The notes beneath the pieces were generated by a model. It saw only the letters and a list, made by a program, of their open reading frames with translations. It was not told the DNA's origin and did not search any database. A stretch of DNA of 64,000 nucleotides from Rhodoferax sp. (lineage in GTDB: Bacteria > Pseudomonadota > Gammaproteobacteria > Burkholderiales > Burkholderiaceae_C). Location of the stretch: NCBI RefSeq assembly GCF_013297935.1, contig NZ_JAAFIX010000003.1, positions 1 to 64,000 on the forward strand, read 5' to 3'. A program made the translations under genes and the position numbers. Below are positions 1 through 7,506 of the stretch, one piece after another (positions within the stretch are counted from its first letter, which is position 1; each line of letters begins with the position of its first letter).

Positions 1-1
1 G

Positions 2-1909
2 CGCAACACCACCAAGCAGGCCATGAAGGTGCTGGTGACTCCGCGGGCCACGCTATTAAATTTAGAGCAACAAACCATTGATATACCTGCGGGAGATGCC
101 CGTGAGGTTGCATGGAATGTGACTGCCCCCGCACAGCTCGCCTTGAGCCGCAACGAGGCCATCCTGTGGGAGATTGAGGCCAAGGACACCATCAGCGGCG
201 CCAAAGACGCGCTGAAGGCCCGCCAACGCATCATCCCCGCCGTGCCGCTCACGGTGCAGCAGGCCACGCTGGTACAGATTGACGGTCCGCTCACCATGGA
301 CGTGAATGCGCCTGCCGATGCCCTGCCCGGCCGTGGTGGCCTGAAGATGGCGCTGCAACCCAAGCTGGCCGAAGGACTGCCGGGCGTGAAGGACTGGTTT
401 GCCCTCTACCCCTTTGCATGCCTGGAGCAAAAGACCAGCAAGAGCGTGGGCCTGCGCGATGGCAAGCTGTGGCAAAGCGTGGCCGCGCAAATACCGAGCT
501 ACCTGGACAGCGAAGGCTTGGCCAACTACTTCCCGCCGCGCGATGGGGAGGCCAATCGCGGCAGTGACACGCTGACCGCCTACCTGCTGGCCGCCACGCA
601 CGAGGCTTCCACCATCAACCCCGCGTTCGCACTGAGCGACGAGATTCGCGCGCCCATGGAGCGCGGACTGATCGCTTTCGTGGAGGGCCGCATCCAGCGC
701 GAGTTCTGGAGCCCCCGAAAAGACCTGGACATGCGCAAGCTGGCCGCCATCGAAGCGCTGTCGCGCTACGGCAAGGCGCAGGGCCGCATGGTCAACAGCA
801 TCACTATCGCACCCAACCAGTGGCCTACGCATGCAGTGATTGACTGGCTCAACATCTTGAAGCGCGTGACCGATGTACCCGAGCGCGAAAAGCGCATGGC
901 TGAGGCCAACCAGATCCTGCGCAGCCGCATCAGCTACCAAGGCACCAAGATGATCTTCAGCAGTGAAAAAGACGATTATTGGTGGTGGCTGATGCAAAAC
1001 GGCGATGTAAACACCGCACGCCTGATCTTGAGTGTGCTGGACGACCCAGCTTGGAAAGACGACATGGGCCGTCTGGCCAACGGCTTCATCAGCCGCCAGC
1101 AAAACGGCGCCTGGCACACCACCACCGCCAACTTGTGGGGCGGCTTGGCCTTGGAGAAATTCAGCGCCAAGTTTGAAGCGGTACCGGTGGCAGGCACCAC
1201 CAAGGCTTCGATGAGCACGGGCTCTGCGGCAGTGGACTGGAGCAAGGTGGAGCGCTTCAAGACCACCGATGCATCCGGCGCTGCGCACCAGACCACGTAC
1301 TTCGGCGCACCTGCCGCACCGGGCAACCTGAAGAACAACACCATGTTCCTGCCCTGGAGCACAACAGCCGCCAAAGACACCCTGAACGTAACCCACCAGG
1401 GCGCAGGCAAACCCTGGCTCACGTTGCAGTCGGTGGCTGCCGTACAACTAAAGGCACCGTTCTTTGCGGGCTACCAAATCAAGAAAACCATCACCCCAGT
1501 GGAGCAGGCCAACAAGAGCCTGCCGGCCGGCAGCTACACACGGGGTGATGTGCTGCGCATCAGCATCGAGGTCAACGCCAGCGCCGACATGACCTGGGTC
1601 GCCATCACCGACCCCGTGCCCGGCGGTGCCACCATTCTTGGTAGTGGTTTAGGCCGTGATTCTGAGATCGCCACACAAGGGGAGAGGCGCGAGGGCGACG
1701 GTTGGCCGGCATTTGAGGAACGCAGTTTCGAATCCTTCCGCAGCTACTACGAGTACCTGCCCAAAGGCGTGGTGAAGATGGAATACACCATCCGCCTGAA
1801 CAACGTGGGCGAGTTCTCGTTGCCACCCTCACGCGTGGAGGCGATGTATGCGCCGGAGATGTTTGGGGAGACGCCGAATGTGCTGGTGAAAGTGGTGGTG
1901 GCAAAGTGA
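2..1909 (+). CDS. alpha-2-macroglobulin family protein, C-terminal part (5' end outside window)
   Basis: This is the C-terminal third or so of a bacterial alpha-2-macroglobulin, a large periplasmic or inner-membrane-anchored protease trap. The reading frame is open from base 2, so the gene starts upstream of the window; an internal ATG lies at 23. The thioester motif CLEQ is intact in the context YPFACLEQKTSKS (bases 419-430), as in E. coli YfhM and unlike YfaS. After it come the helical thioester domain and a receptor-binding-like C-terminal domain ending in VLVKVVVAK. In many proteobacteria this gene directly precedes pbpC, and the two are thought to guard and repair the envelope together. 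Here pbpC lies 5.6 kb downstream, behind accessory genes. Confidence 0.9.
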   Translation, partial: RNTTKQAMKVLVTPRATLLNLEQQTIDIPAGDAREVAWNVTAPAQLALSRNEAILWEIEAKDTISGAKDALKARQRIIPAVPLTVQQATLVQIDGPLTMDVNAPADALPGRGGLKMALQPKLAEGLPGVKDWFALYPFACLEQKTSKSVGLRDGKLWQSVAAQIPSYLDSEGLANYFPPRDGEANRGSDTLTAYLLAATHEASTINPAFALSDEIRAPMERGLIAFVEGRIQREFWSPRKDLDMRKLAAIEALSRYGKAQGRMVNSITIAPNQWPTHAVIDWLNILKRVTDVPEREKRMAEANQILRSRISYQGTKMIFSSEKDDYWWWLMQNGDVNTARLILSVLDDPAWKDDMGRLANGFISRQQNGAWHTTTANLWGGLALEKFSAKFEAVPVAGTTKASMSTGSAAVDWSKVERFKTTDASGAAHQTTYFGAPAAPGNLKNNTMFLPWSTTAAKDTLNVTHQGAGKPWLTLQSVAAVQLKAPFFAGYQIKKTITPVEQANKSLPAGSYTRGDVLRISIEVNASADMTWVAITDPVPGGATILGSGLGRDSEIATQGERREGDGWPAFEERSFESFRSYYEYLPKGVVKMEYTIRLNNVGEFSLPPSRVEAMYAPEMFGETPNVLVKVVVAK

Positions 1910-1988
1910 TGCGGCCGAACCTTGGCAAGGAACAAGCTACTTCAGCAATGCAGCGGAAGAAGACATTCAAAAAACACCCGATTGGGTG

Positions 1989-2153
1989 ATGTTCAAGCTG
2001 GTTTTGATGCGTAAAAATCGTGAAATCAGTAGCGTGAAGTTGCAGTTAGGAACAGGGATTCAATCGCAGCTGAATCGCTCGGTAGGTTTGGTGGAAAGCG
2101 TCAGAATCTCCGCCATGAAGGTCTGTAGGCCTGCCGAATACAAGGCCTGTTAG
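1989..2153 (+). other. possible gene remnant in an otherwise empty 304-bp gap
   Basis: The stretch 1910-2213 between the macroglobulin gene and the next gene is AT-richer than its surroundings. It holds one reading frame that stays open back into the macroglobulin gene without a start codon; the first ATG in it is at 1989, which would give 54 residues beginning MFKLVLMRKN and ending EYKAC. I do not recognise the sequence. It has no clear ribosome-binding site. It may be the tail of a gene whose front has been lost, or chance. Confidence 0.2.
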
Positions 2154-2213
2154 TCGCTAAGCTAAGCGGCGTTTTAGGTTGTTCTACTTTTCGCAAACCC
2201 AAGGACAAAAAAT

Positions 2214-2975
2214 ATGATTTATGGTGTGTTCAGTCTCATTTTTCTTGTGTTGTTCCTTGCGGTCTCTGCAATTCCGTTTTATGCCGCAAGTCGCATTGGG
2301 AGAGTCTTTGATGAAAAGGTAAAGCCCATTGGTTTACGCTTCCTTTTTCCTGGGCTCATGCTGTGCGCTGTAGTAGCTTGGGCGATAGCGTCCAAAGTAG
2401 CATTTGAACGGGCTTGTCATGATCTGCCCTCACCAGCATTCTTCCAATCGCTAAACACTAAGCCCAGTGGCTTCACTTCATACGTGGATAAAACAGCCAC
2501 ATCGTATGGAGGAAAAAGTTGGGATCGCGCAATTGAAACTGGTGATTTTCAGTTTGTTAAATCCCAGTACGGGTCAATTTGCGCAGGAGTAACAAGGTCT
2601 GAAAGCCCGAAAATAATCGAGGTAAAACACTGTCAGAAAGTTCCTGAAACAAACTCCAGAGTAGAAGTTCACATGCTTCCATTGAAACCAGTGAGTTACT
2701 GGTGGTCCCCACCAATCTTTGAGGCAGAGATCCAAGTTCAGGAAGGTCCATCAGCGACAGTTATTGCTACTGCAAAAGATCTCATTATTGGTGGAGGGCT
2801 TGTTGGTCGATACCTCCGTTTTTTCGGGGGCGATCAAGATTACGAGTACCTTAGCTGTGGCTATGCATCTATGGATATTGGACCTTGGCGTCCGTCGCTA
2901 ACAAGCAGGCCTCGATTCTCGGAGTATGAAGATGCCGATTTGGCCTTTGTCGTTCGCGCGCTGACACCAAAGTAG
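2214..2975 (+). CDS. hypothetical membrane protein, AT-rich
   Basis: A 253-residue protein I do not recognise. Two hydrophobic segments lie near the N-terminus, about residues 3-25 and 42-62, followed by a polar domain of about 190 residues with several cysteines, probably outside the membrane. An AAGGA-type ribosome-binding site lies about 9 bases before the ATG. Base composition is clearly more AT-rich than in the neighbouring genes, which suggests recent acquisition. It sits at the left end of the block that separates the macroglobulin gene from pbpC. No function can be assigned from sequence. Confidence 0.7.
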   Translation: MIYGVFSLIFLVLFLAVSAIPFYAASRIGRVFDEKVKPIGLRFLFPGLMLCAVVAWAIASKVAFERACHDLPSPAFFQSLNTKPSGFTSYVDKTATSYGGKSWDRAIETGDFQFVKSQYGSICAGVTRSESPKIIEVKHCQKVPETNSRVEVHMLPLKPVSYWWSPPIFEAEIQVQEGPSATVIATAKDLIIGGGLVGRYLRFFGGDQDYEYLSCGYASMDIGPWRPSLTSRPRFSEYEDADLAFVVRALTPK

Positions 2976-3021
2976 TCGGAGTTGCTCGAATGCCGAATAC
3001 CTTGACGTTAGTACATAGGCA

Positions 3022-3165
3022 ATGCAGCTAACAGTTTTGGAGCGCAATAGGCATTCGCAGCCAGTTCTAATCTCGCATCAGGCAGGATGGCTGTATCTGA
3101 GCGTATCCATTGACCGCTACCAGCCTGAAGCGGAAATCCTGCCACTCCTCGTTAACAGCTTCTAA
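3022..3165 (+). CDS. very small possible ORF
   Basis: A 47-codon frame beginning MQLTVLERNR and ending LPLLVNSF. Its last four bases overlap the end of the gene on the opposite strand. There is no recognisable family and no strong ribosome-binding site. It might be the remnant of a gene in the AT-rich segment, or chance. Confidence 0.15.
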   Translation: MQLTVLERNRHSQPVLISHQAGWLYLSVSIDRYQPEAEILPLLVNSF

Positions 3166-3629
3166 GAGAGTGCGAACACCTCAGTAAACCTCAGGTGGTG
3201 CAAACACTCCCGCACGATCACCATCGCCGCATAAAACTCCGGCTCCGTAGGCAAAGCCTCCTGCCCGCTGGGCCGCCCTTGGCTCACCATGGCGATGCGG
3301 TTGAAGATGTCTTCCACCTCGTCCAGATTCCACCGCACCACTGCATCCGCTTCAGCGCCCACGGCTTGCAGAATCAACGCAGCGCCCGGCCCGCGCAACT
3401 GCAATTGATCTGCGCGCATCAGCTTGGCAGCGAGCGGCATCACCACGTCTTCGGTCTGCTCGATGGCATGTTCAATGTCCAGCGGGGTGGGCGGTGTGTG
3501 CCGCATCCATTGGCGGGCCAGAGATGCGGTGCCCAGTTGCAACTCTTGCTGCAAAACGATGTGGCCGTCTTCCACGCACAGCACCGTGCTGGTCTCCGCG
3601 CCGAGTTGAAGTGTGGTTTGAACTGTCAT
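3162..3629 (-). CDS. hypothetical protein in a unit with a TetR regulator
   Basis: A 155-residue soluble protein starting MTVQTTLQLG; I do not recognise the family. A longer reading to 3674 is possible, but the ATG at 3629 overlaps the stop of the upstream tetR-type gene in an ATGA arrangement, which points to translational coupling and supports this start. No membrane segment or signal peptide is visible. Being coupled to the regulator, it may be an accessory to its regulation, which is inference only. Confidence 0.6.
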   Translation of the reverse strand: MTVQTTLQLGAETSTVLCVEDGHIVLQQELQLGTASLARQWMRHTPPTPLDIEHAIEQTEDVVMPLAAKLMRADQLQLRGPGAALILQAVGAEADAVVRWNLDEVEDIFNRIAMVSQGRPSGQEALPTEPEFYAAMVIVRECLHHLRFTEVFALS

Positions 3630-4258
3630 TGAACATCCTTGCTTCTCAGACCTTCCAGCATGGCTACCAGGCATTCCCGGGTGTCGGCCAGCGCGTCTTG
3701 CACACCCGCTTCATCGTCAGGCAATGAATCCATCCCGCCATAGAGCGCGCCCAACACAATGCGCGCCAAGCGCTCTGCATCGTGCCCCTGAAAAATGCCG
3801 TGTGCCTGAATGGCGGCAATGCTTCCGCGCATGGCGCCCAGGCCCTGCCGTTGGCGAATGTCGCCCCACACCTGCGCGCCCAGCACCGCAGGCGCGTCCA
3901 CCAGCATCAGGCGGCGCATGGGTGCGTTGGTGCCCGCTTGCAGCACGGTGTCGATGGAGGCCAAGAAGGCTTCCCACGCATCGCCACCATTCGCGATCAC
4001 GGATAGGCTTGCTGCTATGGCTGCTTGCACCAACTGCGCGTCCACCTGCTCCACCACAGCGGCAAACAGGCTTTTTTTGTCACCGTAGTGGTGGTACAGC
4101 GCGCCCACGGTCACGCCGGCGTCGGCGCAGATGCTGCCGACCGGTGCTTTCTCAAAGCCCTGTTCGCTGAACCAACGCAGCGCGGCCATTTGCAGCGCGG
4201 CCTGGGTGGCACTGGCGTTCTCTTTGCGGCCATCGCGTTTGGTGAAGGTTTCAGTCAT
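3626..4258 (-). CDS. TetR/AcrR family transcriptional regulator
   Basis: A 210-residue repressor-type protein. The N-terminal helix-turn-helix is clear: QMAALRWFSEQGFEKAPVGS, then ICADAGVTVGALYHHYGDKK. The C-terminal ligand domain is variable, as usual. The gene is divergent from the DUF1304 gene, and a palindrome suitable as its operator lies in the shared promoter region (4292-4308). A TTG at 4276 would add six residues; the ATG at 4258 fits the domain start better. A weak copy of the short interspersed repeat may lie at about 4006-4032 inside the coding region. The ligand is unknown. Confidence 0.85.
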   Translation of the reverse strand: MTETFTKRDGRKENASATQAALQMAALRWFSEQGFEKAPVGSICADAGVTVGALYHHYGDKKSLFAAVVEQVDAQLVQAAIAASLSVIANGGDAWEAFLASIDTVLQAGTNAPMRRLMLVDAPAVLGAQVWGDIRQRQGLGAMRGSIAAIQAHGIFQGHDAERLARIVLGALYGGMDSLPDDEAGVQDALADTRECLVAMLEGLRSKDVQ

Positions 4259-4284
4259 AGGTAACGTGTGCGACAAGGACTCGC

Positions 4285-4313
4285 TTTACAAACATAACAT
4301 GATTATGTATTCT
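4285..4313 (+). promoter_or_regulatory. sigma70-type promoter with overlapping palindromic operator
   Basis: A TTTACA hexamer at 4285-4290 and a TATTCT hexamer at 4308-4313 are separated by exactly 17 bases. The spacer carries the inverted repeat ACATAACATGATTATGT (4292-4308; six-base half-sites, five-base spacer). A TetR protein bound there would block the promoter of the downstream DUF1304 gene. That the neighbouring TetR protein binds it is inferred from position. Confidence 0.6.
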
Positions 4314-4343
4314 CCGAACTACTTTATCAAACGGAAAGTTCCC

Positions 4344-4703
4344 ATGCCTATCGTCGCCCAAATCCTCATCGCACTGGTCTGCCTGATCCACGTGTACATC
4401 TTTCTGCTGGAAACCGTGCTCTACAAGAGCCGGGGCGTGAAGGTGTTTGGCATTCCGCCTTCTGAGGTGGAGTCGCGCAAGGCGGCCATGTCCAACCAGG
4501 GTTGCTACAACGGGTTTTTGGCCGCAGCCCTGCTGCTGGGCTTGGTCTACCCCGACCTGGCCATTGCCAAGGCGTTTGCCACGTTTGGCCTTGCTTGTGT
4601 GGCCGTGGCGGGCGTGTGGGGTGCGGTCACGGTGATGAAACGCATTCTGTACATCCAGACCGTGCCCGCCGTTTTGGGCTTGGCAGCGCTGTACCTGCTC
4701 TGA
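4344..4703 (+). CDS. DUF1304 family small membrane protein
   Basis: A 119-residue integral membrane protein beginning MPIVAQILIALVCLIHVYIF, with four predicted membrane segments. The family signature FLLETVLYKSRGVKVFG and the NQGCYNGFLAA segment mark it as DUF1304. Its function is unknown. The family is often controlled by a divergently encoded regulator, as seems to be the case here. The ATG at 4344 is chosen because it begins the first membrane helix and lies downstream of the predicted promoter. Confidence 0.85.
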   Translation: MPIVAQILIALVCLIHVYIFLLETVLYKSRGVKVFGIPPSEVESRKAAMSNQGCYNGFLAAALLLGLVYPDLAIAKAFATFGLACVAVAGVWGAVTVMKRILYIQTVPAVLGLAALYLL

Positions 4704-4717
4704 AGAAGGCCTTAGCG

Positions 4718-5230
4718 TTAAGCCAGTCCCAAATCTTTCAAGCGCGCTTCCAGCTCGGCCACCGAGCTCCAAGGCAGGATAGGTGAGTTTTTACGCTCAT
4801 CCGGCGGGTTCTGTTCCAGCTGATCGGACCAGCCGCCGCAACCTGTCAAAGGTAGCAAAGGCCGCTTGTGCAGCCAGGCCAGGCACACTTCAGAAATCGT
4901 ACCGGCCCGCCCGCCAATAACCAGGCAGGCATCACCCGCCAAGGCCATCAACAAATTGCGCGCATCTCCTACCCCGGAGGGCACGACTACGGTGGCAGGC
5001 CAATCGGGAGGCGGCATTTCCCCCTCGGGAATGATGCTCAGCACCACACCACCAGCCGCCACGGCGCGCTCTGCCGCCACACGGGTAGCCGGGCTGCCGC
5101 AACCGCTCACGACGGTGACACCCAAGCGCGCCAGCAATTCACCGGCTTGCCCAGCCAAGTCATAGGCAGCCGAGCCGGGCTCTGCGCTTCCCAAAATACA
5201 GACTTGTTTGCGGCGGTGTGTGGTTTGCAT
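4718..5230 (-). CDS. SLOG-fold (TIGR00725/LOG-like) nucleotide-binding protein
   Basis: A 170-residue protein with a Rossmann-like fold: a first strand with a glycine turn (VCILGSAEPGS), a second (VVSGCGSPATRVAAERAVAAGG) and the GGRAGTISEV segment that matches the PGGxGTxxE motif of lysine-decarboxylase-like/LOG proteins. Relatives include cytokinin-activating phosphoribohydrolases and proteins of unknown role. The ATG at 5230 begins the domain; an upstream frame to 5350 has no family support. It is convergent with the DUF1304 gene, 14 bp apart. Confidence 0.75.
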   Translation of the reverse strand: MQTTHRRKQVCILGSAEPGSAAYDLAGQAGELLARLGVTVVSGCGSPATRVAAERAVAAGGVVLSIIPEGEMPPPDWPATVVVPSGVGDARNLLMALAGDACLVIGGRAGTISEVCLAWLHKRPLLPLTGCGGWSDQLEQNPPDERKNSPILPWSSVAELEARLKDLGLA

Positions 5231-5271
5231 AGGGTGTCTCCTGAACGCTGGCGTTGCTGTGGTGGAAGGGC

Positions 5272-6372
5272 TCAAACCAGCGTGCCGAGCGCTGCCGGCG
5301 AGAAGCTCGATAGCTCCGCCTCGCGGCCATCGCGCACTTTCAGGGCCCAATCCGGGTCGCTGATGAGTGCACGGCCCACGGCCACCAAGTCAAAGTCGCC
5401 CCGATCAAAGCGGCGCATCAACTCGTCCAGCGACGCGGGTTGAGAACTCTCCCCCCCGAACGAGGCGATGAACTCGCCACTCAGCCCCACCGAGCCGACG
5501 GTGATGGTGGGGCGACCGGTGAGCTTTTTGGCCCAACCGGCAAAGTTCAGATCAGTCCCTTCAAACTCCGGCTCCCAGAAACGGCGTTGCGAGCAGTGGA
5601 AGATGTCCGCGCCCGCGTCCGCCAATGGCTGCAGCCATGCGGCCATCTCGTCGGGCGTCTGGGCAATGCGGGCGGCGTAGTCCTGCTGTTTCCATTGCGA
5701 GAGGCGGATGATCACCGGGTAGTCCGGTCCCACCTCGGCGCGCACGGCTTTCAAAATCTCGGCGGCAAAGCGGCCACGGGCGACCAGGTCGCCGCCGTAT
5801 TTGTCGGTGCGCGCGTTGGTGCCTTCCCAGAAAAACTGGTCGATCAAATAGCCGTGGGCACCGTGCAGCTCAATAGTGTCAAACCCCAGGCGCTTGGCCG
5901 CACCGGCGGCCTTGGCGAAGGCGGCAATGGTGTCGGCAATGGCCTCGTCCGTCATGGGTTCGCCAAAGGCTTTGCCGGGGCGGGACAGGCCAGAGGGCGA
6001 ATCCACGGGTGGTGGGGCTGTCCAGGTGGTGCGCGGGTTGCGCGCGGCGCCCACGTGCCAGAGCTGCGGCGCCATCACGCCACCGGCCTGGTGCACGGAG
6101 TTGATGACATCTTGCCAAGCGCCCAAAGCGGCATCGCCCCAGAAGTGAGGCACATCGGGGTCATTGGACGCCGAGGGGCGCTGCACCACCGTGCCTTCAG
6201 AAACAATCAGCCCCACCGCAGCCGCCGCACGCTTGCGGTAATACTCGGTCACGGCCGGGGTGGGCACGCCACCGGGCGAAAACGAGCGCGTCATGGGTGC
6301 CATGACAATGCGGTTGGCGAGCTTCAAGCCTTTGAAGGTGAAGGGCTGGAACAAGGGTGCGGCGTTAGACAT
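5272..6372 (-). CDS. NADH:flavin oxidoreductase, Old Yellow Enzyme family
   Basis: A 366-residue FMN enzyme of the Old Yellow Enzyme/N-ethylmaleimide reductase class, which reduces activated alkenes, nitro compounds or quinones with NAD(P)H. FMN contacts appear in NRIVMAPMTRS. The substrate-binding pair is in ELHGAHGYLIDQFFW, with His-Gly-Ala-His in place of the His/Asn pair of some members. The C-terminal phosphate-binding region is DLVAVGRALISDPDW. The start at 6372 matches the family N-terminus PLFQPFTFKGLKLANR. The physiological substrate cannot be told from sequence. Confidence 0.9.
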   Translation of the reverse strand: MSNAAPLFQPFTFKGLKLANRIVMAPMTRSFSPGGVPTPAVTEYYRKRAAAAVGLIVSEGTVVQRPSASNDPDVPHFWGDAALGAWQDVINSVHQAGGVMAPQLWHVGAARNPRTTWTAPPPVDSPSGLSRPGKAFGEPMTDEAIADTIAAFAKAAGAAKRLGFDTIELHGAHGYLIDQFFWEGTNARTDKYGGDLVARGRFAAEILKAVRAEVGPDYPVIIRLSQWKQQDYAARIAQTPDEMAAWLQPLADAGADIFHCSQRRFWEPEFEGTDLNFAGWAKKLTGRPTITVGSVGLSGEFIASFGGESSQPASLDELMRRFDRGDFDLVAVGRALISDPDWALKVRDGREAELSSFSPAALGTLV

Positions 6373-6480
6373 ACGGGCAAAGGTGGGTGGGTTGCAGATC
6401 AACACAGTTTACGCAGACCAACCGTGGCACTCTGTGCCCAAGGTCACCAAGGCTACATAGGTGGTGAAAAGGAAATTCGC

Positions 6481-7506
6481 ATGAGTGATGTGATCCTCTA
6501 TCAAACGGAAGACGGGCTGACCCGCGTGCAACTGCGGGTGCTTGATGGCAGCGTGTGGCTGTCGCAGCTGGAGATTGCGGAGCTGTTTGCCACCAGCAAA
6601 CAAAACGTCAGCCTGCACATTAAAAACATCTTGAACGAGCTGGAGCTGGAGCCTGAAGCAACTGTCAAGGAATCCTTGACAGTTCAAACCGAGGGCACGC
6701 GCCGGATTCAGCGCAAAACCCAGCTCTACAACTTACCGATGATTCTGTCCGTGGGCTACCGCGTGCGTGGCCACCGTGGCACCCAGTTCCGCCAGTGGGC
6801 CACCGCCCGCTTGAGCGACTACCTGGTTAAAGGCTTTGCCATGGACGACGAGCGGCTCAAAAACCCGCCCGGCCCCGGCCACATCGATTACTTTGACGAG
6901 CTGCTCGCCCGCATCCGCGACATCCGCAGCTCGGAGCGGCGCTTTTACCAAAAGGTGCTCGACATCTACGCCACCAGCGTGGACTACGCCCCCGATACCG
7001 CGCTGGCCCAGCAGTTCTTTGCCACAGTGCAAAACAAAATGCACTGGGCCACCCACGGCCACACCGCGGCCGAAATCATCCACCAGCGGGCCAACGCCGG
7101 CCAGCCACAAATGGGCCTGCAAACCACCCGTCCCGGCGGCATGGTGCGCAAAGAAGATGTCTCGGTCGCCAAAAACTACCTGTCTGCCGACGAGCTGCAG
7201 GTGCTTAACCGTATCGTCAACCTCTACATCGAATACGCCGAACTGCAAGCCCTGGACCGCAAACCCATGCGCATGCAAGACTGGATCACCAAGCTCGACG
7301 ACTTTTTGAAAATCTCGGGCCGTGAGTTACTGGACCACGCAGGCCAAATCTCTGCCCCCAGCGCAAAAGCCAAAGCCGAGCTGGAATACGCCCGCTACCG
7401 GCAACAACAAGACGCACTGCCGCGCGCGGTCGATGCGGACTTTGAGCGGGTGGCGAAAGCGTTGAAGGCGTTGCCGCCGGTGAAGCGGAACAGGAAGCCG
7501 AGTTGA
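6481..7506 (+). CDS. RhuM family protein
   Basis: A 341-residue member of the RhuM (virulence protein) family. The N-terminal part resembles DNA-damage-inducible/phage antirepressor wHTH regions: VWLSQLEIAELFATSKQNVS, then YNLPMILSVGYRVRGHRGTQ, followed by FRQWATARLSDYLVKGFAMD. The C-terminal half is mostly helical. An AAGGA ribosome-binding site lies 8 bases before the ATG. RhuM genes are scattered by horizontal transfer and often occur in genomic islands and near restriction or defence genes; their activity is not established. The stop codon overlaps the TTG start of pbpC, so the gene is now physically coupled to a peptidoglycan enzyme gene. Confidence 0.85.
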   Translation: MSDVILYQTEDGLTRVQLRVLDGSVWLSQLEIAELFATSKQNVSLHIKNILNELELEPEATVKESLTVQTEGTRRIQRKTQLYNLPMILSVGYRVRGHRGTQFRQWATARLSDYLVKGFAMDDERLKNPPGPGHIDYFDELLARIRDIRSSERRFYQKVLDIYATSVDYAPDTALAQQFFATVQNKMHWATHGHTAAEIIHQRANAGQPQMGLQTTRPGGMVRKEDVSVAKNYLSADELQVLNRIVNLYIEYAELQALDRKPMRMQDWITKLDDFLKISGRELLDHAGQISAPSAKAKAELEYARYRQQQDALPRAVDADFERVAKALKALPPVKRNRKPS

